This document shows positions 53,029 through 61,699 of a stretch of 64,000 nucleotides of DNA, one piece after another. The notes below the pieces were generated by a model. It searched no databases and was not told the origin of the DNA. It saw only the letters and a program-made list of their open reading frames with translations. A program made the translations under genes and the position numbers. Location of the stretch: assembly GCF_003076275.1 (NCBI RefSeq), contig NZ_CP029064.1, positions 4,506,001 to 4,570,000 on the forward strand, in the 5' to 3' direction. Source of the DNA: Microbulbifer sp. A4B17. GTDB lineage: Bacteria > Pseudomonadota > Gammaproteobacteria > Pseudomonadales > Cellvibrionaceae. Each line of letters opens with the position of its first letter. Position 1 is the stretch's first letter.

Positions 53029-54915
53029 TTAACCAACTTCGGCCAGATTTCCTTTACTTTCCAGCCATTGCTTACGGTCACCTGCGCGCTTCTTAGCCAG
53101 GAGCATATCCAAAAGTTGATTGCTATCATCACCGGCATCGATATAAAGCTGCACCAAGCGGCGGGTATTGGGGTCCATCGTGGTTTCACGTAGCTGCATG
53201 GGATTCATTTCTCCCAGCCCCTTAAATCGGGTTACTTGAATTTTGCCCTTTTTCTTTTCCGCACTGATACGATCGAGAATGCCCTGTTTTTCAGATTCAT
53301 CCAATGCATAGTAAACGTCTTTACCGATATCAATCCGGAACAGTGGGGGCATGGCTACATAGACATGACCGTGAGTTACCAACGGCCGGAAATGACGTAA
53401 GAAAAGCGCGCATAATAGCGTGGCAATGTGCAGGCCGTCTGAGTCGGCATCGGCGAGGATACAGATTTTGTTGTAACGCAAGCCTTCCAGGTTATCGCTA
53501 CCCGGGTCCACACCGAGGGCTACAGCAATATCATGCACCTCCTGACTAGCAAGAATTTCCCCTGAGTCAACTTCCCAGGTATTCAGGATTTTACCGCGCA
53601 GCGGCATGATAGCCTGGAATTCCCGGTCCCGCGCCTGCTTGGCGGAGCCACCGGCCGAATCACCCTCCACCAGGAAAAGTTCAGAACGCGTGGTATCTCC
53701 ACTGGAGCAGTCTGCCAGTTTGCCAGGCAAGGCGGGCCCCTGCGTGACTTTTTTACGCGCAACTTTTTTCGCGGAGCGCATGCGCTTCTGCGCATTGCCA
53801 ATACACAGTTCCGCCAGTTTATCGCCCTCTTCCGTATGCTGATTCAGCCATAAACTGAATGCATCTTTGGCGACACCGGAAATAAATGCAGTCGCTTCAC
53901 GGGAGGAAAGCCTTTCTTTTGTCTGGCCCGAGAATTGGGGATCAGCCAGTTTGGCAGAGAGAACGTAAGAGCACTGACTCCAAATATCTTCCGGTCCCAG
54001 CTTAATTCCGCGCGGTAGCAGGTTGCGGATTTCGCAGTATTCACGCATTGCTTCCAGCAGGCCTGCCCGCAAACCGTTGACATGGGTACCGCCCTGGGCG
54101 GTGGGAATCAGGTTTACGTAGGACTCAGCGGTAACTTCTCCACCTTCGGGCAACCACTGTACAGCCCAGTCTGCAGCCTCTGTAGTAGCAGCAAAACTAC
54201 CTACAAACGGCTCTACTGGCAGTACTTCCCAGCCCTGGTTTGCAGCAGCTAAATAGTCTTTAAGGCCATCCTCGTAGTACCACTCATCAGATTCTCCATC
54301 CTGCTCATTGATAAATGTTACCGTAAGACCGGGACAGAGCACTGCCTTGGCACGCAGTAGGTGTCGCAGGCGCACCACTGAAAATTTGGCGGAATCAAAA
54401 TACTGGGGATCTGGCAAAAAGCGTACACTGGTGCCTGTTGTGCGCTTGCCACACTCACCTATCACTTCAAGATCCGAAGCCTTTTCACCATCCTTAAAGC
54501 CTATTCGATGAACTTTACCATCTCGCTGGATAGTAACCTCCAACACTTTTGAGAGGGCATTAACCACCGAGACACCAACGCCGTGGAGGCCACCGGAGAA
54601 TTGGTAATTATCATTGGAGAACTTGCCTCCGGCATGCAGGGTGGAGAGGATTACCTCTACACCGGGGCGCCCCTGCTCCGGGTGGATATCGACGGGCATA
54701 CCGCGACCATTGTCACTCACGGAGAGCGAGTGATCCTTGTGCAGAACCACCTCAATTTTCTTGGCATGTCCAGCGAGGGCTTCGTCGACACTGTTGTCGA
54801 TTACTTCCTGAGCCAGGTGGTTTGGGCGTGCGGTATCGGTATACATCCCGGGGCGCTTACGCACCGGATCTAGCCCCGTGAGTACCTCAATATCTTCGGC
54901 GGAATAATTGGCCAT
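53029..54915 (-). CDS. parE: DNA topoisomerase IV subunit B
   Basis: A 628-residue type II topoisomerase subunit; with ParC it unlinks daughter chromosomes. The GHKL ATPase domain shows EVIDNSVDEALAGHAKKI, DNGRGMPVD and GGLHGVGVSVVNALS; the transducer follows, and the TOPRIM domain has VEGDSAGGSAKQ, PLRGKILN and DADSDG. The length and the lack of the GyrB insert identify ParE. It is 12 bases downstream of yqiA and shares its transcript, as in E. coli. Confidence 0.97.
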   Translation of the reverse strand: MANYSAEDIEVLTGLDPVRKRPGMYTDTARPNHLAQEVIDNSVDEALAGHAKKIEVVLHKDHSLSVSDNGRGMPVDIHPEQGRPGVEVILSTLHAGGKFSNDNYQFSGGLHGVGVSVVNALSKVLEVTIQRDGKVHRIGFKDGEKASDLEVIGECGKRTTGTSVRFLPDPQYFDSAKFSVVRLRHLLRAKAVLCPGLTVTFINEQDGESDEWYYEDGLKDYLAAANQGWEVLPVEPFVGSFAATTEAADWAVQWLPEGGEVTAESYVNLIPTAQGGTHVNGLRAGLLEAMREYCEIRNLLPRGIKLGPEDIWSQCSYVLSAKLADPQFSGQTKERLSSREATAFISGVAKDAFSLWLNQHTEEGDKLAELCIGNAQKRMRSAKKVARKKVTQGPALPGKLADCSSGDTTRSELFLVEGDSAGGSAKQARDREFQAIMPLRGKILNTWEVDSGEILASQEVHDIAVALGVDPGSDNLEGLRYNKICILADADSDGLHIATLLCALFLRHFRPLVTHGHVYVAMPPLFRIDIGKDVYYALDESEKQGILDRISAEKKKGKIQVTRFKGLGEMNPMQLRETTMDPNTRRLVQLYIDAGDDSNQLLDMLLAKKRAGDRKQWLESKGNLAEVG

Positions 54916-54927
54916 AATTCTTATTGA

Positions 54928-55551
54928 TTACTGCTCGTTAAATAGAAATTCGGTGATGGGATCGCAATAGCGTGCGAACTCCTGGAAACTATGATCGCCA
55001 CCGTCTTCAATGGTTTGGCGCTGCCCTTGGTATAAATCCTGCGCATCGCGGTAATCAAGAACTTCATCCCCGCGCTGGGCAAGCAACCAGTATCGGCTCT
55101 GCAACGGCTTCTCCAATTCAGCCTGTACCCGCTGCATGGCATCTACATCAACCTGGGAAAGGCAGAACTCCTCTTCATCGCCGCTATAGGGTTTCAAATT
55201 CTTCCCCACATAAGCTGGAATAAAGCGCGCGGGGCGAACTGCAGGATTAATCAATGCCGCAGGCAACCGGAAGCGCTCACCAAGGTAAGTGCACCAAAAT
55301 CCCCCCATAGAACTCCCCACCAGTCCAATGGGTCCCTGATCGGGCTGCCGGAAGAGATCCTCCACAAGAGCCACTAAAGACTGCTGCGCCTCTTCTGTGT
55401 AAGGAGGGATCTGCGGCGCACAGAAGGTAACATGCGGGTATTGAGCCTGGAGCCGCTCCCGCATTAACTGGCATTTGAAGGACTGTGGTGACGAAAGAAA
55501 GCCGTGCAGATATATGAGCACCGGCCTTCCCTGAAGATCATTAGTTTGCAT
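54928..55551 (-). CDS. yqiA: YqiA-type alpha/beta hydrolase (esterase)
   Basis: A 207-residue cytoplasmic esterase of the YqiA/YcfP family. YLHGF near the N-terminus is the oxyanion region, GSSMGG (79-84) holds the nucleophile Ser81, GDEVLDY the acid and GGDHSFQEF the His. The gene precedes parE with a 12-base gap, the same order as in E. coli. The natural ester is not known. Confidence 0.93.
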   Translation of the reverse strand: MQTNDLQGRPVLIYLHGFLSSPQSFKCQLMRERLQAQYPHVTFCAPQIPPYTEEAQQSLVALVEDLFRQPDQGPIGLVGSSMGGFWCTYLGERFRLPAALINPAVRPARFIPAYVGKNLKPYSGDEEEFCLSQVDVDAMQRVQAELEKPLQSRYWLLAQRGDEVLDYRDAQDLYQGQRQTIEDGGDHSFQEFARYCDPITEFLFNEQ

Positions 55552-55623
55552 AGGCGGTGATTATAGCGCCCATATCGTCAATCGGGGGCGCTATGTAACC
55601 AGAAGCCTCAAACCGTGCGAGTA

Positions 55624-56298
55624 TCACAGAAACGTGCGATTCAAACTGGCAAAGGCCCGACCCATATCTACACGCATATCAGACCAGAAAGTAACACTGG
55701 TAAAACGCTCCAGACGCCCACCGGGGCCATAAGCACCAAAGTTCTCGCCAATATCGCGGCGATCCCGGAAGCGCATCACTGCATTGCCCTCTCGATCATA
55801 AAGGGTTCCCACCAGCACACCATAAGCACTCTGTTCGGTGTAGACTCGCCAGGTCCAGGGGGAGGGGTCCAGGGGCGCGGCTACCGAAAACTTCTCCAGG
55901 GATAAGGACAAAGTGTAATCTGCCTCTTCCTGCTCCTCCACAACAACGCTGTTGCGCGGCTCGAGAAATTTCTCGGCAAACGTTTTGGCCAGCAGCGCAT
56001 TCATTTGCTGCAAGTCCTTGTCATCCAGCTCGTAATCTTTCTCTCTGTAGCTGGTGCGCGGCACCGAGGAGAAACGCTTAGTGTAATCGATCTGCACAGG
56101 GGCAATAAACACTTTGGAGCCGTTCATATCAAAGGCAAATGCCGCAGCAACTTCATCCAGCGCACTGGACTTGAGAACCAAACCTTGACTATCCACTTGT
56201 GCGGCTAACTCTGACTCTCCCCCCTTACTGGGGTTTTGCGCACAAGCACCGACTAATAACGCCAAGCCAAGGAGCGGTAAAACAAATATTCTGTTCAT
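55624..56298 (-). CDS. Lipoprotein inserted between cpdA and yqiA
   Basis: A 224-residue lipoprotein (lipobox VGAC, Cys19). The mature part (VFIAPVQIDYTKRFSSVPRT, DYTLSLSLEKFSVAAP, YDREGNAVMRFRDRRDIG) resembles the DUF3313-like or GNA1162-like group of envelope lipoproteins, not certain. A GAGGAA site precedes the ATG. It opens a group with yqiA and parE: a terminator stands between it and cpdA. The same operon in E. coli lacks this gene. Function unknown. Confidence 0.8.
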   Translation of the reverse strand: MNRIFVLPLLGLALLVGACAQNPSKGGESELAAQVDSQGLVLKSSALDEVAAAFAFDMNGSKVFIAPVQIDYTKRFSSVPRTSYREKDYELDDKDLQQMNALLAKTFAEKFLEPRNSVVVEEQEEADYTLSLSLEKFSVAAPLDPSPWTWRVYTEQSAYGVLVGTLYDREGNAVMRFRDRRDIGENFGAYGPGGRLERFTSVTFWSDMRVDMGRAFASLNRTFL

Positions 56299-56643
56299 TT
56301 TTTATTCCTCACTTCCCGATGTTATCCACTTAGCAACCGGAGTAGCTGCAAAATACGCTTGAAATGAGAGGCAATAGCGCAAATAAAACACCAGTACCTG
56401 TTAGCGTATTTTATCGACACTCAAATACTACTATTGATTTCGATACACCCCACCAAAACAAATATCAACAATGATCATAAAGTCGGGGGGATTTCATTGT
56501 ACGGTGAGGGGGCAAAAAAGATAATGGTAAGTTCACTAAGAAAGGTTTTATAAATAGAGGCTAGGCTAAAACGCTTGCAATAACACTATAAAAGTCCCAC
56601 AAAGTGGGACTTTAAAAACAGAGACATCTCAAGTAAGAATGAT
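56299..56643. other. Intergenic region with the cpdA terminator
   Basis: No gene. The hairpin AAAGTCCCAC/GTGGGACTTT at 56591-56613 reads on the minus strand as stem plus TTTTAT and lies about 30 bases beyond the cpdA stop codon, so it ends the nudF-yqiB-cpdA transcript. The rest should contain the promoter of the lipoprotein-yqiA-parE group. Confidence 0.7.
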
Positions 56644-57468
56644 TCAGTAACCGGAAGATGCGAAATCGACAGAGTATTTTGAAACTTCAACTCGTTCGAC
56701 CTTGGTTTTATAGCTACCGTCATCATACAGATCGAACCAGCGATACCCGGGCATCTCGTCATCTACCGCAAAAGGTCCACTTCCCGGTGTAAATTGAACA
56801 GAAGTGGAAGGTGTCGCATGTAAGCCTACCCTACCTTCATGACTATCAAACTGTTGGTGCACATGGCCCCATACCAGTGCCTTTACGTGGGGAGCCTGGG
56901 CAACCATCTCAAGTAATTGCTCGCGTCCATCGCGCAACATATGGCCGTCGATCCACTTACTACCCACCTGTACCGGCTGGTGGTGCATCATGATCATTAC
57001 CGGATGCTCCCGGGTTTCCCACAACAACAACTGCAAACGCTCAAGTTGTGGTTCGCTGAGGCCGCCACAAATCTGGTTTTCAACACTGGTATCAAGGAGC
57101 AAAAGGCGCCAATTTCCCAGAGCAATCACTTCAGTGCAGCGCTGTGGGGCCAGCTGTTTCATGCGATAGCTTAAGTCGTGATTCCCCGGTAGCCAGTACC
57201 AAGGCATCTGCACGGTGCGCATTTTTTGGAGAAAGCGGCGGTACGAAGCCTCTGCCCCATTTGCACTGATGTCCCCAGTCGCCACCAGCAACTGCGCTGC
57301 CTGTTGTTTGGAAACAATTGCGGACAATACCTCATCCAAAGTATGACCAGTATCCAAACCCAGCAGTTGATAATCCGGCCGGCTGCCGATGTGTGGGTCT
57401 GTTATTTGGATCAGACGATATGAATTGGTCGTATCAGACCTGCTGGGCTTATTGTGCTCGCGAATCAC
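56644..57468 (-). CDS. cpdA: 3',5'-cyclic AMP phosphodiesterase
   Basis: A 274-residue metallophosphoesterase that hydrolyses cAMP to AMP. The motifs of the family occur in order: DPHIGS, GDISANG, GNHD, HHQP and GHVHQQF, which bind a binuclear metal centre. The start GTG at 57468 has an AAGGTG site. Position between yqiB and parE matches E. coli. By lowering cAMP it should influence the CRP-type site found before the TonB receptor. Confidence 0.93.
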   Translation of the reverse strand: MIREHNKPSRSDTTNSYRLIQITDPHIGSRPDYQLLGLDTGHTLDEVLSAIVSKQQAAQLLVATGDISANGAEASYRRFLQKMRTVQMPWYWLPGNHDLSYRMKQLAPQRCTEVIALGNWRLLLLDTSVENQICGGLSEPQLERLQLLLWETREHPVMIMMHHQPVQVGSKWIDGHMLRDGREQLLEMVAQAPHVKALVWGHVHQQFDSHEGRVGLHATPSTSVQFTPGSGPFAVDDEMPGYRWFDLYDDGSYKTKVERVEVSKYSVDFASSGY

Positions 57469-57509
57469 TTGCTCACCTTGTAATCACATCCATGTGTTCT
57501 ACCGCAGAA

Positions 57510-58031
57510 TTAAATTTTTCGGCCATCCAGCACTAATTGAAATTCTGCGCGACCATTTGCAAGACAGTACTCAAGCCATTCACTGAGAAAGCGGTTGGCT
57601 TGGGGTCTCTCATCTGCGCGCTGCATACGGGGATTTGGGTAAGAGGCATCCACTCCTTTGCCACCTACCGGTCCACAGCCATTGACTGCTATCACCTCTG
57701 CCATCCGCGCATCGTGATAGAGGCGAGCAGTCAGATTGGGGGATTCCAGCCAGCGGCTTTCACTGAGATTGACCTCTGCACCCAGTGACACCTCAGTGGT
57801 GTACCTGGATCGAGCTACAACTCTTAGTTTTAGGCTGCCACCAGGAATCAGGTAGTACCATTGCTCTCTCTCAGAGAGTTCAGGCAACAGCCTCAGTAGG
57901 CGTAGGTAGTTAGCGTCGCAGTCGGCATGATAAGACGGTAAATCGACGCGATATACCGTCTTATCGTTGCCATTTGGCGACATTTTCATCTGCCTGCGCT
58001 GACGCGCATCTGCCTCGTCTACTAGAGCCAT
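57510..58031 (-). CDS. yqiB: DUF1249 family protein (YqiB)
   Basis: A 173-residue soluble protein of the DUF1249 family, with YHADCDANYLRLLRLLP near the N-terminus and the NGCGPVGGKGVDASYPNPRMQRADER stretch typical of YqiB homologues towards the end. Function unknown. The ATG at 58031 has a GGAG site 8 bases upstream. It lies between nudF and cpdA as in E. coli. Confidence 0.92.
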   Translation of the reverse strand: MALVDEADARQRRQMKMSPNGNDKTVYRVDLPSYHADCDANYLRLLRLLPELSEREQWYYLIPGGSLKLRVVARSRYTTEVSLGAEVNLSESRWLESPNLTARLYHDARMAEVIAVNGCGPVGGKGVDASYPNPRMQRADERPQANRFLSEWLEYCLANGRAEFQLVLDGRKI

Positions 58032-58118
58032 TATCAACACTCCAATTCAATTGCCGCCGTGATTTACATCTCAGTTTACCTTTCGGGCGGGTAAAGTAGC
58101 GCAAAGGGCAATGACCGG

Positions 58119-58781
58119 TCAGACAGGTGGCGTCACATGAATAAACTGCTTCCGATTTAACTCTAGCCACTGTACCGAAATCAGTGTGGTGGCATTGTCT
58201 ATCGGATTCTCTCCCGGTGCGTAATTCCCCCCCATTGCATCTAGGACGTCCCGCCTCGGGAATACCCGCAAACGGATATCCTCATTCTCCTCAGCAAGAC
58301 CGAAGACGCCTTCGGCGCGCTCCAGATCCACCAGAGCACAATACAGGTGAATCCGCTCCGAGCTGCCGCCGGGGCTGGGGATATAACTGTGGATAAAGTG
58401 AAGGTCTTGGACGGTACATCCAGACTCTTCCAATACCTCCCTGCGGGCCACTTCCTCCAGACTCTCCCCTTGCTCCACCATACCGGCAACTACTTCAAGG
58501 CACCAGGGCCCCGCTGGGCGTCCCAAGGCGCCGGTCCGAAACTGCTCAGTAAGTGCCAGAAGGTCACGCACAGGGTCATAAAGTAAAACCCCCACAGCCT
58601 CTCCTCGCTGGAACAGTTCTCGCTCTATTTCATTGCTCCAGCCCCCGCGAAACAAACGGTGACGCAGTCGCAGGCGTACCATAGTGAAAAAACCCTTAAA
58701 CACGGTTTCCCTGGAAATTATGTCTACCGAATCCGCGGTAAATTCCGGGTTTAAATCAGTTCGACTGTCATTTTGTGGCAT
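58119..58781 (-). CDS. nudF: ADP-ribose pyrophosphatase (Nudix)
   Basis: A 220-residue Nudix hydrolase that splits ADP-ribose to AMP and ribose 5-phosphate. The Nudix box GMVEQGESLEEVARREVLEESG is complete; EQFRTGAL and SPGGSSERIHLY are typical of NudF. The ATG at 58781 has a GGAAAG site at good spacing; the frame runs open 49 codons further upstream, overlapping the leader of the divergent glycosyltransferase gene, without support. First gene of nudF-yqiB-cpdA. It is the third Nudix-fold protein in the window and, with NadM-Nudix, the second predicted ADP-ribose hydrolase. Confidence 0.94.
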   Translation of the reverse strand: MPQNDSRTDLNPEFTADSVDIISRETVFKGFFTMVRLRLRHRLFRGGWSNEIERELFQRGEAVGVLLYDPVRDLLALTEQFRTGALGRPAGPWCLEVVAGMVEQGESLEEVARREVLEESGCTVQDLHFIHSYIPSPGGSSERIHLYCALVDLERAEGVFGLAEENEDIRLRVFPRRDVLDAMGGNYAPGENPIDNATTLISVQWLELNRKQFIHVTPPV

Positions 58782-58926
58782 GGTTCGTCTTTCCATAGGT
58801 TTCGGTTTGCTGCGCTGCTTCCGCGACAAGACCGGGGTACCAGCTGTTATACTCTGCGCCCACCGTAACAGCCGCTGACTGCAGAGGCTATCCGGGTTTC
58901 CGTGTTGAATTTCGAGAGTACACAAC

Positions 58927-59967
58927 ATGAGAGTGCTGAATATCGCCTATCAGCAGCTGCGGCGCTATGGCAAGACAAGGGTTAGCTGGGCACAGAAGCT
59001 CACCTTCGGACTGATAAAAAATGACCACTACACCCAGGTGTTCAGCGACCGCGATATCGCTGCGTTTGAGGCACCTTTTGGTATTCGTGATCTGGGTGTA
59101 AAGAAGGCGAACCGCCGCTTGATGGAAACCATCGAGGCATTTGAGCCGGATCTGATCATCGCGGGCCACTGCGATATGATCACTAACGAAACCCTGAAAG
59201 CCATCAAGCAACGCCTGCCCAATTGCTTTATCGCCCACTGCAATAATGACCCCCTCTTTGTTCCCAGCAATGTCGAGCGAATCAAATACCGCGCGGAAGT
59301 CGCCGATGCAGTTTTTGTATCCACCGGGCGAAGAGAATTGAAAATATTTGAGGGCTTTGGTGCTCGTGTTTATCACATGCCGAACCCGGTTGAACCCTCG
59401 ATTGAAAACCTGAATAACGCTGAGCGTACAGACCTGCCGATAGACCTGCTGTTCTGCAGTAACAGCAATAACTTCACCAAGCGTCTGCAGATGGTTAAAA
59501 ACCTGAAAGATGCCTTGGGGGACTCACTGAACTTTAAAACCTATGGCAGCTTCGGTGAGGCGCCAGTTTGGGGCCGCGACTACGACCACGCTCTATCCCA
59601 AACCAAAATGGGACTGAATTTTAACCGCCAGGACACCCACTACTGGTATTCCTCAGCACGCATGGCTCAACTGGCCGGCAACGGTATTTTACAGTTCACC
59701 AGTGACAAGTTGCATTTTGACGACTTGCTGCCTGCGGAGAGCGTCGTTTACTTCTCCGATGAACAGGACCTGCTGGCAAAAATTCGCGAATTTAATAATG
59801 ACGATGCCAAGCGACGGGCCTGGGCCGCGCGCGCCAGGGAATTTTTCCACAATGAAATGAACTCGAAGCTCTACGCTCAGTACATTATTGAGGCCACAAG
59901 TCTACAGCCTTTTAGCCACGACTATGCTTGGGCTCAAGATATCAATCTGGATGGCACTCTCAAGTAG
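58927..59967 (+). CDS. Glycosyltransferase (CgeB-like, GT-B)
   Basis: A 346-residue protein with two Rossmann halves. The C-terminal half has the ARMAQLAGNGILQFTSDK segment and the acidic region FDDLLP seen in CgeB-type glycosyltransferases (Glyco_trans_1_2). No signal peptide or membrane helix. It is followed by a second glycosyltransferase gene after 37 bases, so the two probably act in sequence in lipopolysaccharide core or another surface glycan. Acceptor and sugar are unknown. Confidence 0.85.
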   Translation: MRVLNIAYQQLRRYGKTRVSWAQKLTFGLIKNDHYTQVFSDRDIAAFEAPFGIRDLGVKKANRRLMETIEAFEPDLIIAGHCDMITNETLKAIKQRLPNCFIAHCNNDPLFVPSNVERIKYRAEVADAVFVSTGRRELKIFEGFGARVYHMPNPVEPSIENLNNAERTDLPIDLLFCSNSNNFTKRLQMVKNLKDALGDSLNFKTYGSFGEAPVWGRDYDHALSQTKMGLNFNRQDTHYWYSSARMAQLAGNGILQFTSDKLHFDDLLPAESVVYFSDEQDLLAKIREFNNDDAKRRAWAARAREFFHNEMNSKLYAQYIIEATSLQPFSHDYAWAQDINLDGTLK

Positions 59968-60004
59968 TGCTACGCCGGTTCTATTCGATCAGATGCAATA
60001 GATT

Positions 60005-61057
60005 ATGAGTAATAACCCTATTCGAGTCGCACAGATACTCGCCGGAGCTGAACACGGCGGTGCGGAGAATTTTTTTGTGCGCCTCGTCAGTGGATTAAAT
60101 CCCCGCAGTGAAATCACAGAAAAAGCGTTTATTCGCAACCACGATCACCGGGTACAGGCACTGCGTACCAACCATGTCCAAACAGAAGGTTTTAAATTCG
60201 GCGGCAAGTTGGATTTTCTCGGTCGGAAAAAATACCGTGATGCCCTTAACCAATGGCAACCAGATATCGTGATGACCTGGATGGGGCGCGCTACTTCGAT
60301 CACCCCCAAGTCTGAAAAATACCTGTTGGTAAGTCGTCTCGGACACTATTACAACCTGAAATATTACCGCCACGCAGATTATTGGATCGGCATCAGTAAA
60401 GGTATTTGCCAACATTTAAGGGACGGAGGCATCCCCAGAGATAAAATTTTCCATATCCCCAATTTTGCCGATGAGACACCGGTTAATCCACTGCCTAGAA
60501 ACAGTTTCAACACACCGGAAGACAGGCCCCTGATCCTGGCTGCAGGCCGTTTGCATATCAACAAAGGATTCGACACCCTCCTTCACTCACTGACCCAGGT
60601 TCCCAATGCCACTTTGTGGCTCGCCGGTAGCGGTCCCGAGGAGAGTAAATTGAAATCCCTATGTCATCGGCTCGGCCTGGAAGAAAGAGTCCGCTTCCTG
60701 GGTTGGCGCAACGATGTCACCACGTTAATGCGCACTGCGGATATGTTCGTATGCCCTTCTCGACACGAGGGCCTGGGCTCTATTGTGATGGAATCCTGGG
60801 CCCATCGCTGCCCTATAGTGGCGACGGACTCTCAGGGCCCTGGGGAAGTGATTACCAATGGTAAAACCGGCCTGATTACTCCTATCGATAATGCCGATGA
60901 GCTGGCAATAGCTATGAAGTCCGTTATCGAATCGCCGGAATTGCGCCAAAGCCTGATAGAAAATGCGGCCGAGGAGTACGCAACGACTTACGCGAAACAG
61001 GTAATTGTCGATTCCTACATCGATCTATATGAAAACCTGATGAAAAAAGGGCGCTAG
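60005..61057 (+). CDS. Glycosyltransferase family 4
   Basis: A 350-residue GT-B glycosyltransferase. The N-terminus has the AEHGGAENFFVRL loop typical of GT4 enzymes of the WaaG/RfaG-like group; the C-terminal half has AAGRLHINKGFDTLLHSL, the nucleotide-sugar site and the EGLGSIVMESWAHRCPIVAT signature with the E-x7-E motif. Likely adds a hexose to lipopolysaccharide core or a capsule glycan. No ribosome binding site of note. A strong hairpin ends the operon. Confidence 0.9.
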   Translation: MSNNPIRVAQILAGAEHGGAENFFVRLVSGLNPRSEITEKAFIRNHDHRVQALRTNHVQTEGFKFGGKLDFLGRKKYRDALNQWQPDIVMTWMGRATSITPKSEKYLLVSRLGHYYNLKYYRHADYWIGISKGICQHLRDGGIPRDKIFHIPNFADETPVNPLPRNSFNTPEDRPLILAAGRLHINKGFDTLLHSLTQVPNATLWLAGSGPEESKLKSLCHRLGLEERVRFLGWRNDVTTLMRTADMFVCPSRHEGLGSIVMESWAHRCPIVATDSQGPGEVITNGKTGLITPIDNADELAIAMKSVIESPELRQSLIENAAEEYATTYAKQVIVDSYIDLYENLMKKGR

Positions 61058-61060
61058 CTG

Positions 61061-61105
61061 TATATAGCAGTCACCGATAGTTCGGTGACTGCTATATAAA
61101 TTTTA
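61061..61105 (+). terminator. 17-base-stem terminator of the glycosyltransferase operon
   Basis: Bases 61061-61077 pair perfectly with 61082-61098 around a TAGT loop, 3 bases after the stop codon, followed by AATTTTACC. The arm begins TATATAGCAG. One of the most stable hairpins in the window; it may also stop the convergent DUF4136 gene transcript. Confidence 0.85.
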
Positions 61106-61125
61106 CCTTTCGTGACGAACTGCAT

Positions 61126-61677
61126 TTACTGATAGGCCGGAGGCAAATCCCGCAAGAGGGCACTGACCCCATTGGCGATCAGTCGCTGGCGCTGCTCAAT
61201 GCTGTCTGGGCGCGTTAATAGTTCGCTGGCTCTCCCGCCCCAAATCACCGCCCCACCCGGGCGCCCAATACCCACACTCATAATCACCAACGGCGCATCC
61301 GTCAAAGGCGGCAACTCCACTACGTCCTGAGGCGCATTGCTGTCAAACTGCTTATCCCAGCTGGGATCGCGGGTGTCACCGGAGAAAAACTCATCGACTA
61401 CCGCAACCTGGTAATCCACCACCATATCCGCATCCTGGTCCTGGGAGACTTGGCGATATCCGCGCTGTTGTAATTCTGCGGCAACCGTATCACGCATTTC
61501 TTCATCCAACTCCACCAGCTGGGCAGAGGCATCCTCTGTGCCACTCAGCGGCGCTACACCCCATTTATATGTGGCAAAGGCAACCGGTGGCTCACCGGTA
61601 GCGGCTCTTTCAACCTGTACTTCCTGACAACCTGCCAATAGCAAGATTCCAAGTAAGCCTGTTAATAAATAGCGCAT
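61126..61677 (-). CDS. DUF4136 lipoprotein
   Basis: A 183-residue lipoprotein (lipobox LAGC, Cys17). The mature part fits the DUF4136 family: an ATYKWG strand, the DEEMRDTVAAELQQRGYRQ helix, DADMVVDYQVAV, and the WGGRASELL stretch near the C-terminus. Likely in the outer membrane facing the periplasm; function unknown. It starts 22 bases after the MCE protein gene and probably shares its transcript, recalling the pqiB-pqiC arrangement where a lipoprotein completes the MCE complex. Confidence 0.85.
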   Translation of the reverse strand: MRYLLTGLLGILLLAGCQEVQVERAATGEPPVAFATYKWGVAPLSGTEDASAQLVELDEEMRDTVAAELQQRGYRQVSQDQDADMVVDYQVAVVDEFFSGDTRDPSWDKQFDSNAPQDVVELPPLTDAPLVIMSVGIGRPGGAVIWGGRASELLTRPDSIEQRQRLIANGVSALLRDLPPAYQ

Positions 61678-61699
61678 AAAAACTCCTACATTCCCGTAC

